A DNA stretch of 64,000 bases from Streptomyces sp. SN-593 (GCF_016756395.1 NZ_AP018365.1:7382001-7446000); one strand, 5' to 3'; shown: positions 45,179 to 52,763, numbered from the stretch's first letter. Numbers and translations are program-made. The notes: generated by a model not told the origin, from the sequence alone.

Positions 45179-46065
45179 GCGAGCCCACCCCGAGGGCGGC
45201 CCCGGCGCCCGCCGCGTTCGCACCGCCCTCCGGGAGGCGGACACGGACGGTTCTGTGGCACCTGCTGGTGGCAGCCGTCCTCGTCGTCGTGCTCTACCCG
45301 GTGATCTGGATGCTGGGCACGTCGTTCAAGCCCGCTACCGAGATCGTCACCTCCGACCGTCCCTGGCCGCTGCACTGGACCTCGCACAACTTCCCGGACG
45401 GCTGGCACGCCGACCCGGGGGTGACGTTCGGCCGGTTCTTCGCCAACTCGCTGACCGTCTCGGCCCTGGCAGTGGCCGGCACGCTGGTGTCGTGCTCCCT
45501 GGCCGCCTACGCCTTCAGCCGGCTGGAGTTCCGCGGGCGCTCGGTGATGTTCGCCGCCATGGTGGCGACGATACTGCTGCCGTACCACGTGCTGATCGTC
45601 CCGCAGTACGCGATCTTCAAGAAGCTCGGCTGGATCAACACCGACCTGCCGCTCGTCGCCCCGAAGTTCCTGGCCACCGAGGCGTTCTTCATCTTCCTCA
45701 TGGTGCAGTTCATGCGGGGCATCCCCCGGGAGATCGACGAGGCCGCCCGGCTCGACGGCTGCGGTCCGTACCGGACCTTCCTCTTCGTCGTGCTGCCGTT
45801 GACCCGGCCCGCACTGATCACCAGTGCGATCTTCAGCTTCCTGTGGACGTGGAACGACTTCTTCACACAGCTCGTGTACCTCAACGACACGGACAAGTTC
45901 ACCGTGCCCATCGGCCTGTCGCTCTTCGTCGACCAGACGGGCATGACCTCCTACGGGCCCATGATGGCCATGTCGGTCCTGGCGCTCCTGCCGGTCTTCC
46001 TGTTCTTCCTCGCCTTCCAGCGGCTCCTGGTGGACGGCGCGACATCCAGCGGACTGAAGGGCTGA
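45175..46065 (+). CDS. Sugar ABC transporter permease (MalG/UgpE type)
   Basis: ATG at 45175 overlaps the preceding stop by 4 bases, with GGAGG just upstream. The 296-aa protein starts with a Pro/Ala-rich cytoplasmic tail, then a first membrane segment (LLVAAVLVVVLYPVIWMLG) and the characteristic 'SFKP' entry to the periplasmic loop. The EAA motif EIDEAARLDGCGPYRTFLF followed by VVLPL is well conserved. It pairs with the preceding permease as the second half of the channel. The family matches YesQ/AraQ-like permeases. Confidence 0.93.
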   Translation: MSEPTPRAAPAPAAFAPPSGRRTRTVLWHLLVAAVLVVVLYPVIWMLGTSFKPATEIVTSDRPWPLHWTSHNFPDGWHADPGVTFGRFFANSLTVSALAVAGTLVSCSLAAYAFSRLEFRGRSVMFAAMVATILLPYHVLIVPQYAIFKKLGWINTDLPLVAPKFLATEAFFIFLMVQFMRGIPREIDEAARLDGCGPYRTFLFVVLPLTRPALITSAIFSFLWTWNDFFTQLVYLNDTDKFTVPIGLSLFVDQTGMTSYGPMMAMSVLALLPVFLFFLAFQRLLVDGATSSGLKG

Positions 46066-46070
46066 GCCCG

Positions 46071-46727
46071 ATGACCTCATCTCGCGCATCCCTGCGCGGC
46101 CGGCCGGCCGCCGGCGGCGGCGACGGGCCCGTGCTCAGCGCCGAGCGCAGCGAACACCTGCGCACGGCGGCGGAGACCATGGCGGTCGGCGTCCTGTTCC
46201 TGGTGTTCGCGCTGCCCCTGGTCACGATCGGCGCGGCGTGGTGCGCGGCGGCCGAGATCGTCGCGGGCTGGCACGAGGGACGTGAGGCGCCGCTGCTACG
46301 GACCTTCGCGCGGGTGGTACGCCGGGACCTGTGGACCGGTGCCGCACTGGAGGCCGTCGTGTCGGCCGTGCTGGGCGCCACCTGGCTGGAGGCGCACGCG
46401 GTGCTCCGCTCGCGGATGCCGGGGCGCCCGGCGGAGGCGGTCGCGCTGGTCCTGGTGGCGGCGGCGGTCGTGGCGTTCGCCCTGCTGGCGGCCGGCTGCC
46501 GGGCCGCCGGGGGGAACTCCTGGCCGCAGGCGGTGCGCACGGCTGCGGACCTCGCGCGGTCCGTTCCGGCGACGGTGCCCCTGATCGTCACCGCCGTCGC
46601 GTGCGTCGTCGCGCTGGTCGCGGCCATCCCGGCCTTCGCCGGCTTCATGGCAGGTCCACTGGCCTACGCGGTGTCCGCGACCGTCGTCCGTGCCGCACGG
46701 CTGCGGACCCGGGAGGCCGGCCGATGA
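46071..46727 (+). CDS. DUF624 / YesL-like membrane protein
   Basis: ATG at 46071, 5 bases after the permease stop, so cotranscribed. The 218-aa protein has about five hydrophobic segments. Near the first of them it carries LPLVTIGAA, the conserved 'PLxTIGAA' entry of DUF624 (YesL) proteins, then RDLWTGAALEAV. The family has no established biochemical role but is repeatedly found next to sugar importers, including the yesLMNOPQ operon of Bacillus subtilis for rhamnogalacturonan products. The context here (importer on one side, rhamnogalacturonan lyase on the other) matches that arrangement. Assignment to the family is from motif and context, without a search. Confidence 0.75.
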   Translation: MTSSRASLRGRPAAGGGDGPVLSAERSEHLRTAAETMAVGVLFLVFALPLVTIGAAWCAAAEIVAGWHEGREAPLLRTFARVVRRDLWTGAALEAVVSAVLGATWLEAHAVLRSRMPGRPAEAVALVLVAAAVVAFALLAAGCRAAGGNSWPQAVRTAADLARSVPATVPLIVTAVACVVALVAAIPAFAGFMAGPLAYAVSATVVRAARLRTREAGR

Positions 46728-46762
46728 CGTCCGCCACGGCCGCCGGGCTTCGGCTCGGCTGC

Positions 46763-46799
46763 CGCACCGCATCGCATCGCATCGCACCGCATCGCATCG
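46763..46799. repeat. Short CGCAT tandem repeat between convergent genes
   Basis: The pentamer CGCAT (with CGCAC variants) is repeated about seven times in the 136-bp gap between two convergent genes. It is a simple-sequence tract with no visible hairpin; function unknown. Confidence 0.6.
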
Positions 46800-46863
46800 G
46801 CTCGGCTCGTGGCCGGCCGCCCCGCCTCGGTTGCGGCGGGACGGCCGGTGGTCGGCGCGGCGG

Positions 46864-49143
46864 TCAGGGGGTGTGGACGGTGGGGCGGGGCGGGGTCGGC
46901 ATGCCGTTGCCGATGAAGAAGCCGGGGTGCGGCGGCTGGTTGTAGGCGGTGTTCTGCCAGGCGACGGCCTCGCGGTACTGGGTGTCGTGCATCAGCGTGG
47001 TGATCCGCAGGGTGGTGGGGTCGGGGGTGGCGTAGATGCGCAGGGCGCGGTTGTCGGTGGTGGGCCAGACGACTTCCTCGCGCCAGTCGCCGAACAGGTC
47101 GGCGGACAGGGACGGGGTGGCCTTGGTGGTGTTGTTCGAGTGGACGCCCGAGGCGGTGAGCAGTCGGCTGTCGGCGCTGGTGCCGTACTTGTCGATGTGG
47201 GTGTCGTCGAGGAGTTCGCGCACCGGGTCCCCGTCCCACCACACCACGAAGTTGGCCGAGCCCGGCTTGCGGCCGATGTTCTGGCCGAGGGTGTTGTACG
47301 GGCCACTGACGCCGGCGGACCAGGATTCCGCCCCGGGGCTGCCCGCGTAGACGTCGTCGGAGACGCCTCGGCCGTTGTCGCACGCGCAGTCCGGCTGGTG
47401 CCACAGGATCTGGCCGGTGCGGGCGTCGGCGAACCAGGCGGAGAGCTTGCCGGTGTCCTCGTCCACCTTGAACTCCTCCAGCCCGGGGCGTGACGGGTCG
47501 AGATCGCCGACGTGCATGGCGTCACCGTGCCCCTCACCGGTGTTCCACAGGGCGTGGCCGTTGTCGTCCACGGCCATGGCGCCGTAGACGATCTCGTCCT
47601 TGCCGTCCTTGTCCACGTCGGCGACCGCGAGCTGGTGGTCGCCCTGGCCGGCGTAGGAGCTGTTTCCGGAGTCGTTGGTGTCGAAGCGCCAGCGCTCCGT
47701 CAGTTTGCCGTCACGCCAGTCCCACGCGGCGATGACGGTGCGCGTGTAGTAGCCCCGGGCCATGATGATCGAGGGGCGCGAGCCGTCCAGGTAGGCGGTG
47801 CCGGCCAGGAAGCGGTCCACGCGGTTGCCGTAGGTGTCGCCCCAGGACGAGACGGTGCCCCGTGGCGGGTCGTAGTTCACGGTCTGCATCGCCGCGCCGG
47901 TCTGCCCGTTGAAGACGGTCAGGTACTCCGGGCCGGACAGGATGTAGCCCGAGGAGTTGCGGTAGTCCGCGCTCGCGTTCCCGATGACCTTGCCGACGCC
48001 GTCCGTCGTGCCGTCGGCGGTCTTCATGGCGACCTCGGCCTTGCCGTCGCCGTCGTAGTCGTAGACCTGGAACTGCGTGTAATGAGCCCCTGAGCGGATG
48101 TTGCGGCCCAGATCGATCCGCCACAGCCGGGTGCCGTCGATCCGGTAGGCGTCGATGTAGGTGTCACCGGTGTAGCCGGCCTGCGAGTTGTCCTTGGCGT
48201 TGGTCGGATTCCACTTGAGCACGAACTCGTAGCTTCCGTCGCCGTCCAGGTCGCCCACGCTGGCGTCGTTGGCCTCGTAGGTGTACGAGACCCCGTCCGG
48301 TGTCGTGCCGCCGGCCGGCGGCCTGATCGGCACGTCGTGGTAGCCGTTCGCGAAGGACACGGACGGCGGTGAGGCGGTCTGCTCCACGCCGTCGACCACG
48401 GCGCGCACCGTGTAGACGGCGTCGGCGGGAGCTCCGGCGTCCGTGAAGTCCGTGGCGCCGGTCAGCGGTGAGGAGTTCACCTTCGTTGTGCCGCGGTAGA
48501 CGTTGAACGCGATGTCGTCCGGGTCGGTGGCGAGCCAGCGCCACGAAACGAGGTTTCCGCTGCCGCTGCGTACCGAGACGACCCCGCGGTCGAGCTTTTC
48601 CACCTGCCGTCCCTGGCCGGCCGGGGGCGTTCCGGTCCCGCCGGTGTTCCCGCCGGTGTCCCCGCCGGCCGCGGCGCCGGAGTCGGAGCCCCCGCTGGTC
48701 GAGACGCCGCCGGTGCAGACCGTTCCGTTGAAGGTGAACGACGGGGGTACGGTGGGGCTCCCGGAGCCGGGCACGGAGCCGTTGAAACCGAAGTCCACCG
48801 AACCGCCCGTGGGGACGGCGCCGTTGTAGCTCAGACTGCCCGCGGTCACCTGGGTGCTGTTCAACGTCACGTCGGCGTTCCACGCCTGGGTCACTGTCTC
48901 GCCCGCGGCGAACGACCACCGCAGCGTCCAACTCGACACGGCGTTGCCGAGATTGGTGACCTTCACGCTCGCACCGAAGCCGCCCGTCCAGGTGCTGGTG
49001 ACGGAGTAGTCGACCGTACAGCCGGCCGACGCCGCACCGGCCTGCTGCTGTACCGCCCAGGTCGCGCCGACCGCGACCAGGCCGCCGGCGGCGAGCCCTG
49101 CCGCCGTCCGCAGAGCTCGGTTCCTGGGATGTCCTCTTCTCAT
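46864..49143 (-). CDS. Secreted rhamnogalacturonan lyase (PL11) with N-terminal CBM2
   Basis: A 759-aa secreted enzyme predicted to cleave the rhamnogalacturonan-I backbone of pectin by beta-elimination. ATG at 49143 has GGAGG 6 bases upstream on the minus strand. Residues 1-40 form a signal peptide ending AGAASA. Residues 41-143 are a family 2 carbohydrate-binding module, with Cys42 and Cys143 as the expected disulfide and exposed Trp residues (TWTGGF, WTLRW, AWNADV) for cellulose binding. A Gly/Ser/Thr linker runs to about 178. Residues 179-759 match YesW-type PL11 lyases: a start of LDRGVVSVRSG, repeated calcium-type DGDG/DKDGKDE loops of the beta-propeller, and the terminal signature HPGFFIGNGMP. 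The gene converges with the sugar importer operon, which could import its products. A CebR-like operator lies 33 bases upstream of the start. Confidence 0.93.
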   Translation of the reverse strand: MRRGHPRNRALRTAAGLAAGGLVAVGATWAVQQQAGAASAGCTVDYSVTSTWTGGFGASVKVTNLGNAVSSWTLRWSFAAGETVTQAWNADVTLNSTQVTAGSLSYNGAVPTGGSVDFGFNGSVPGSGSPTVPPSFTFNGTVCTGGVSTSGGSDSGAAAGGDTGGNTGGTGTPPAGQGRQVEKLDRGVVSVRSGSGNLVSWRWLATDPDDIAFNVYRGTTKVNSSPLTGATDFTDAGAPADAVYTVRAVVDGVEQTASPPSVSFANGYHDVPIRPPAGGTTPDGVSYTYEANDASVGDLDGDGSYEFVLKWNPTNAKDNSQAGYTGDTYIDAYRIDGTRLWRIDLGRNIRSGAHYTQFQVYDYDGDGKAEVAMKTADGTTDGVGKVIGNASADYRNSSGYILSGPEYLTVFNGQTGAAMQTVNYDPPRGTVSSWGDTYGNRVDRFLAGTAYLDGSRPSIIMARGYYTRTVIAAWDWRDGKLTERWRFDTNDSGNSSYAGQGDHQLAVADVDKDGKDEIVYGAMAVDDNGHALWNTGEGHGDAMHVGDLDPSRPGLEEFKVDEDTGKLSAWFADARTGQILWHQPDCACDNGRGVSDDVYAGSPGAESWSAGVSGPYNTLGQNIGRKPGSANFVVWWDGDPVRELLDDTHIDKYGTSADSRLLTASGVHSNNTTKATPSLSADLFGDWREEVVWPTTDNRALRIYATPDPTTLRITTLMHDTQYREAVAWQNTAYNQPPHPGFFIGNGMPTPPRPTVHTP

Positions 49144-49176
49144 ACCGGTCCTCCAGAGGTGGGGGAGAAGACCTCA

Positions 49177-49190
49177 TGGGAGCGCTCCCA
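49177..49190. promoter_or_regulatory. CebR-type operator (perfect 14-bp palindrome)
   Basis: TGGGAGCGCTCCCA is a perfect palindrome; one further base on each side (A/T) also pairs. It is identical to the published binding site of CebR, the LacI-family cello-oligosaccharide-sensing repressor of Streptomyces. It lies 33 bases upstream of the rhamnogalacturonan lyase start on the minus strand, a suitable place to block transcription. Confidence 0.8.
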
Positions 49191-49440
49191 TAGTTGTGTC
49201 GGGCCATCAAGCCAGAGCGAGGTGGCGTCGTCAAGGCGCGGATCCCGGTTGGCCGAAAGCGGCCCGGAGCGCGGGGCCTGGGGGAAGCGGACAACGGTGC
49301 ACCGCGCGAGAGGGGTCGCGCATGGCGCTCGGAACGGCCCGAACCGAGGCGATTTCCCCCGGCCGCGGTCCGCCGTGGGTCCCCAGTCGGTCCCCAGGCC
49401 GCGGACGGGCCGTCAGGTGGGAACGGTTGCCGACCACGCG

Positions 49441-49486
49441 GAAGGGCCCGCTGACCTGGAGAAACTCCAGTCCAAACGGGCCCTTC
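49441..49486 (-). terminator. Two-stem hairpin downstream of the tRNA fragment
   Basis: The outer stem GAAGGGCCCG (49441-49450) pairs perfectly with CGGGCCCTTC (49477-49486). An inner stem CTGGAG/CTCCAG (49456-49470) has an AAA loop. It lies 3' of the tRNA-Pro fragment on the minus strand, where a tRNA terminator is expected. Confidence 0.6.
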
Positions 49487-49493
49487 GTGCACG

Positions 49494-49536
49494 GTCAGGG
49501 CGACAGGATTTGAACCTGCGACCCCCTGGCCCCCAG
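49494..49536 (-). other. 3' half of tRNA-Pro(GGG): probable integration scar (att site)
   Basis: Read on the minus strand, this is an anticodon loop CTGGGGG (anticodon GGG), the 3' anticodon stem CCAGG, a variable region, a T arm GCAGG-TTCAAAT-CCTGT, and acceptor bases ending CGCCCTGAC. The bases upstream of the loop (from 49537) are AT-rich and cannot form the 5' anticodon stem, D arm or acceptor strand, so the gene is cut exactly at the anticodon loop. tRNA 3' halves are the standard attachment cores of actinomycete integrative elements. The geometry puts chromosomal flank on the lower-coordinate side and element DNA from 49537 upward. No integrase or full tRNA is in the window. Confidence 0.75.
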
Positions 49537-49556
49537 TTTTATTGGAGCAGGCGATA

Positions 49557-49576
49557 TTCATACCAATAGGTATGAA
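49557..49576. repeat. Perfect 8-bp inverted repeat beside the tRNA fragment
   Basis: TTCATACC-AATA-GGTATGAA: 8-bp arms with a 4-base loop, in unusually AT-rich DNA 21 bases from the tRNA fragment. It could be a recombinase or excisionase site or an operator; no gene directly supports either. Confidence 0.5.
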
Positions 49577-49811
49577 AATTCAGTGCGCTTCGTGTGGATA
49601 CGCGAGTATCGCTCATTGTCGAGCGTGGCGTGTGGTCCCCGATCGGTCCCCAGAAATCTCGTCCGACGCTGCAGAGGGCGTCGGTTCCTCGCGGTGTGTT
49701 GCTTGTCGAAACCGCACATCTGCCCTGCGGCTTTGCAGATGACCAGGGCGGTCGACAGATCGGGCCGGGTCCGTCCTTGCAGGCGGACGAGGCCCGATCA
49801 GTCACGCCGGA

Positions 49812-50123
49812 TCAGGCTTTCGCCACCTGCAATCCGAGTGTGCCGTACACAAGGCCGGTCGGCACGATCAGCACCGTGTAGGACCCCGCCGGCAAGGCCG
49901 ACATCGTGTACAGCGATCCACTGCTTCCACAGCCGCGGCTTCCGCTCTTGAGTTGGGTGCCTGTCTGGTCGTAGAGGTAGAAGTACACCGACGTGGAGTC
50001 GCAGGTGCCGCCGGTGATCGTCGAGGAGCCCGTCAGCGCCACGTTCTGCGCGGTGGAGTTCGTGAAGCCGATCGACACGGCCTGCGCGGAGCTCGAAGAG
50101 AGTGGCAGCGTGCTGACGGGGGG
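49812..50123 (-). pseudogene. Secreted domain with truncated signal peptide
   Basis: The open frame encodes the tail of what looks like a signal peptide (VSTLPLSSSSAQA, with an AQA cleavage site) followed by an about 85-residue mature domain (SIGFTNSTAQNVAL... to LQVAKA). The domain has two Cys and a beta-rich pattern (YFYLYDQTGTQL, LPAGSYTVLIVP) like the small prepeptidase-type or surface beta domains of Streptomyces. A stop codon at 50124-50126 and the lack of a usable ATG mean the N-terminus of the signal is missing. A GTG within the frame (50076-50078) could start a shorter, non-exported product. Most likely a decayed gene within the degraded island. Confidence 0.45.
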
Positions 50124-50151
50124 TCAACAAGCAGTCCGTGGCCGGATGCCG

Positions 50152-51237
50152 TTATCGGACACCGTCGGCGGGCACCAGAGCCTGGCCGAAGTCGGCACGC
50201 GCCTGGTCAAGGACCGAGTGTCCAGGGCCGCCGGGACCGAGCCATGCGGCCAGATCCGGTGCCTCGACGAGCGTGCGCTCGGCAGTGACGTGGGTGACGG
50301 TCCACCCTGAGAGATCAGTGACCCGGTCCAGGTGCTCGTCGGTGAGCAGTTGCATGCAGTGCACGTCCGGGACGAACCGGCTCCACAGGTCCGCGTGCAT
50401 GCGCAGTGCATAGGCGGGGATCTCCTCCCGCAGTGGCGGCAGGGCCCGGGTGCGTGCGTCCCAGCCGTACGCCCGGTGTGGCGTCGGCGCAACGAACGCG
50501 TAGTCCGCGTAATCCGCTTCGGCCAGAATCGCCGCGCGGGCCCGATCGGCCTGAACCACCAGGGAGGCGGACACGTCATGGGTCTGATAGATCGCCTGGC
50601 CGTCAGAGCCGACCTCAGCCATTGCCGCCCGCGACGCGCGCGCGTCCGCGTACAGAACCGCGCCGGACGAAGCCACATGCAGGGCGGACGCCAGGTGCGC
50701 CGCCACCTCCCCGGTGGCGTCGAGCTGACTCATCCCGGAACTTCCGACGTAGGCGTCCCCTCCGGCCTCAGCCGCCCAGCGCACCGCCCGCTCGGCCCAG
50801 CCCGCCGCCCCGGCTCGCCCCAGCGCGGACAACGCGCCCAGCGCGATGTACGCCGTCATCATCGGATCAGGCGAATCCCAGGCCGGCAGACGGACGGTCT
50901 CCGTGGCCCGCAGCTCACCCGACAGTCCGCCCGCCCGAACACGGCCGCCGAACGCCTCCAGCCACGTCTCCAGCGCCTCCTGACTGTCCATCGACCCCAG
51001 CCTCACTGAGAAACCCGCGAGGCTTGCTGTCAGCAAGGACCCCCAGATGGAGTCTGGCAACGCCTCGTTGGCCACGTCATTGGCGGTGTCCACCGCCTGA
51101 CGCACCACGTCGGCAACCGCGGCCGCACCGCCACCGTCATCCGGAACGAACTCCACCCGGACTTCGTCGAAGCCTTGAGCCTCCAACTGCAGCAGAATGC
51201 CGTCGAGATCGACACGGACGCCGTCACGGTTCGCCAT
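50152..51237 (-). CDS. Hypothetical protein, 361 aa
   Basis: An intact, coherent coding frame from ATG at 51237 to TAA at 50152-50154; the family is not recognised. No strong ribosome-binding site precedes it. The sequence is soluble and mostly helical, Ala-rich in the middle (residues about 125-215) and contains many acidic residues, with no signal peptide or membrane segment. The C-terminal third is more conserved-looking (LWSRFVPDVHCMQLLTDEHL; then WTVTHVTAERTLVEAPDLAAWL). It is flanked by broken genes on both sides and lies just inside the presumed integrated element, so it may be cargo or a survivor of the ancestral locus. Confidence 0.7.
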   Translation of the reverse strand: MANRDGVRVDLDGILLQLEAQGFDEVRVEFVPDDGGGAAAVADVVRQAVDTANDVANEALPDSIWGSLLTASLAGFSVRLGSMDSQEALETWLEAFGGRVRAGGLSGELRATETVRLPAWDSPDPMMTAYIALGALSALGRAGAAGWAERAVRWAAEAGGDAYVGSSGMSQLDATGEVAAHLASALHVASSGAVLYADARASRAAMAEVGSDGQAIYQTHDVSASLVVQADRARAAILAEADYADYAFVAPTPHRAYGWDARTRALPPLREEIPAYALRMHADLWSRFVPDVHCMQLLTDEHLDRVTDLSGWTVTHVTAERTLVEAPDLAAWLGPGGPGHSVLDQARADFGQALVPADGVR

Positions 51238-51452
51238 ACCGCCAGAGTACGGCGAAGGCCCGCGACATGAGCCGAAGTCCGGGGCAGGCGCATCACCTTG
51301 GCGGGCACGGCGCTGTCGGCGTTCGAGAACGCCGACAGCGCCCAGCGCTCTGACGGCGGGCGATACCGGCGCAGCAAAGCCGGGCGAAACCCTCGTCGGT
51401 CAGCGCATCGGGATCCACGGTGGCCAACGGGTCTCACCTGCGCCCGCGACTG

Positions 51453-52051
51453 TCATGTACACCAGATCCCGAGCGCGTGGTCGGCAGATACCGAACGCCT
51501 TGCGGATCGGAGGAGGGAGCGGCGCCCAAGCGGCCTGTTGATCTGCCTGACTGAGCCTGGGCGGCCGTTGACGCCCTGGTAGAAGTCCGCGGGCGAACTG
51601 CTGTAGCCGGACAGGTCCAGGACGAGGCCGTGGTGCGGCGTCGTGGGGATCTGCTCGGTGCGCGGGCGGTCCCAGTCCAGGGCCGGCTGGCGAGTTCGTC
51701 GGCCGGCACGCCCACCTCGTGCAGGACGCGGAGGGCCGTCGTACGGCGGCCGGTGTCGGTCGGCCCGGTGAGTACCAGGATGTCGTGCTGGGCCATGGAG
51801 CGGTTCAACAGCCGTATTGCACGGGCGACGTGGGCCTCCCCGGCCGGTGTGGTCGGCTCTCCCTGGGCGTAGTCCGATGCGACGAGGCGTACTTCGTCCT
51901 GATCGAACTCGACGACACTCAGGTACTCCCAGCCGCGGACGTAGCGGCGATGGTGTTCCTCGTGGTTTCCGGCCACCTGCTTGACGATGGAGTTGCCGGA
52001 CGCATGCGCTTCCTGCCGTACCCGCTCCTCGGCGGGCTCGGACGCGCTCAT
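51453..52051 (-). pseudogene. Frameshifted P-loop NTPase-like protein
   Basis: From ATG at 52051 the frame encodes SASEPAEERVRQEAHASGNS..., then a degenerate Walker A (GPTDTGRRTT, with Arg for the usual Lys) and RVLHEVGVPADELA. At about 51665-51690 the coherent sequence switches frame and continues as ALDWDRPRTEQIP, then a Walker B-like GLVLDLSGY and DFYQGVNG, ending at 51453. Neither frame alone makes sense throughout, so a frameshift or sequencing error is present. The ATG overlaps the stop of the fragment upstream (ATGA), so the two were once a coupled operon. The general type resembles Streptomyces conserved proteins in which a short gene precedes a P-loop ATPase. Confidence 0.6.
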
Positions 52052-52245
52052 GACCGCCTCGGCTTGATAACGGTCTGGTCCCGTCCGACCTGCGTGATCT
52101 GTGACCTGCCCTTGGCTTCCGCCTTCTGGCGGACCACGGACGGTTGCGGTGCGGACCCAGGTCCTCGTCGCGCCACTGCTTCACGTAGGCGAGCAACTCC
52201 TGTGCCGCCGCAGGGTCCTCGTCCGCTGCATCCTGCAGTCGGACA
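52048..52245 (-). pseudogene. C-terminal remnant of a small gene upstream of the P-loop gene
   Basis: Coherent coding is visible as RLQDAADEDPAAAQELLAY through VKQWRDEDLG, then, after a shift into another frame near 52120-52140, VVRQKAEAKGRSQITQVGRD followed by QTVIKPRRS and a stop at 52048-52050. The 'G..QITQVGRDQ' ending is common in short Streptomyces proteins that partner with ATPases. The 5' end is lost (an in-frame stop at about 52246). It overlaps the start of the next gene by 4 bases. Confidence 0.5.
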
Positions 52246-52489
52246 GCCTATGCGGAGCAGAGGTTGTCGACGCGACCCGCCCGCTCATCCTCCGATACGG
52301 CGATGAGGGCACCCGCGCCGAGCTGAAACGCCTGGTCAAGCGCAACGTCCACACCGAGGCCGAGACCGGCAGCATCACCAGGAAGCAGTAGCCGACGAAC
52401 ACGGTGACCAGGGGCCCTTTCCCAGCCTCATCCCGAAAGGGACATCACACCGCGAACCACCCTCTGAGAACGAAGGCGCTCAGCGCGGG
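52246..52489. other. Unassigned stretch, possible small coding remnant
   Basis: On the plus strand a frame ending at 52391 reads TRPLILRYGDEGTRAELKRL and then VKRNVHTEAETGSITRKQ, which looks like a real protein tail but is not recognised and has no credible start. The remainder (52392-52489) shows nothing. Confidence 0.25.
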
Positions 52490-52627
52490 CACCTGATCGT
52501 GCCCATTCTCGGCGACTCCAGCCGCCACGGCTCCATCCCGGACATGGCGGCCTCCATCAGCCCGTGGGCCGACAACGCGACCGGAGCCGTCGTGCCCGAC
52601 ACCGGACACTTCATCCCCGACGAGTAG
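52490..52627 (+). pseudogene. C-terminal remnant of an alpha/beta hydrolase
   Basis: The plus-strand frame reads HLIVPILGDSSRHGSIPDMA, then SPWADNATGAVVPDTGHFIPDE and a stop. This matches the last strands of epoxide hydrolase-like alpha/beta hydrolases: the PVLxxxGD strand, and VVPDxGHFIPEE with the catalytic His in GHF. A TAG cuts the frame right after the motif, and there is no upstream catalytic half, so it is a fragment about 45 residues long. Confidence 0.6.
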
Positions 52628-52705
52628 CCCGGGCTCGTCGCCGGCGCCATCCCCGGTTCGTCCTCGACGGCGACTGACCTGGCGCCGTCACGCGCGGTCC
52701 TGAGC

Positions 52706-52763
52706 CTGTTCCGCCGAAGACCAGCACCTGTTCGCCCGGAGACCAGCGCCTGCTCAGCCGAAG
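52706..52763. repeat. Imperfect 22-bp tandem repeat, about 2.6 copies
   Basis: Copies at 52706-52727, 52728-52749 and a partial at 52750-52763 share CTGTTC-x-CC-GAAGACCAGC-type sequence with a few changes. It lies in about 450 bp (52628-53092) where no gene is seen. Confidence 0.5.

Noticed and set aside
48164..49561. Long minus-strand frame overlapping the rhamnogalacturonan lyase in another register
   Set aside because: The lyase frame has a full signal peptide, CBM2 and catalytic domain; this one is Arg-rich shadow sequence running through the tRNA fragment.
49539..49805. Minus-strand frame of 88 codons next to the tRNA fragment, considered as an integrase C-terminus (WGPIGDH)
   Set aside because: No tyrosine-recombinase motifs (R, HxxR, Y) are readable; kept only as a short repeat observation.
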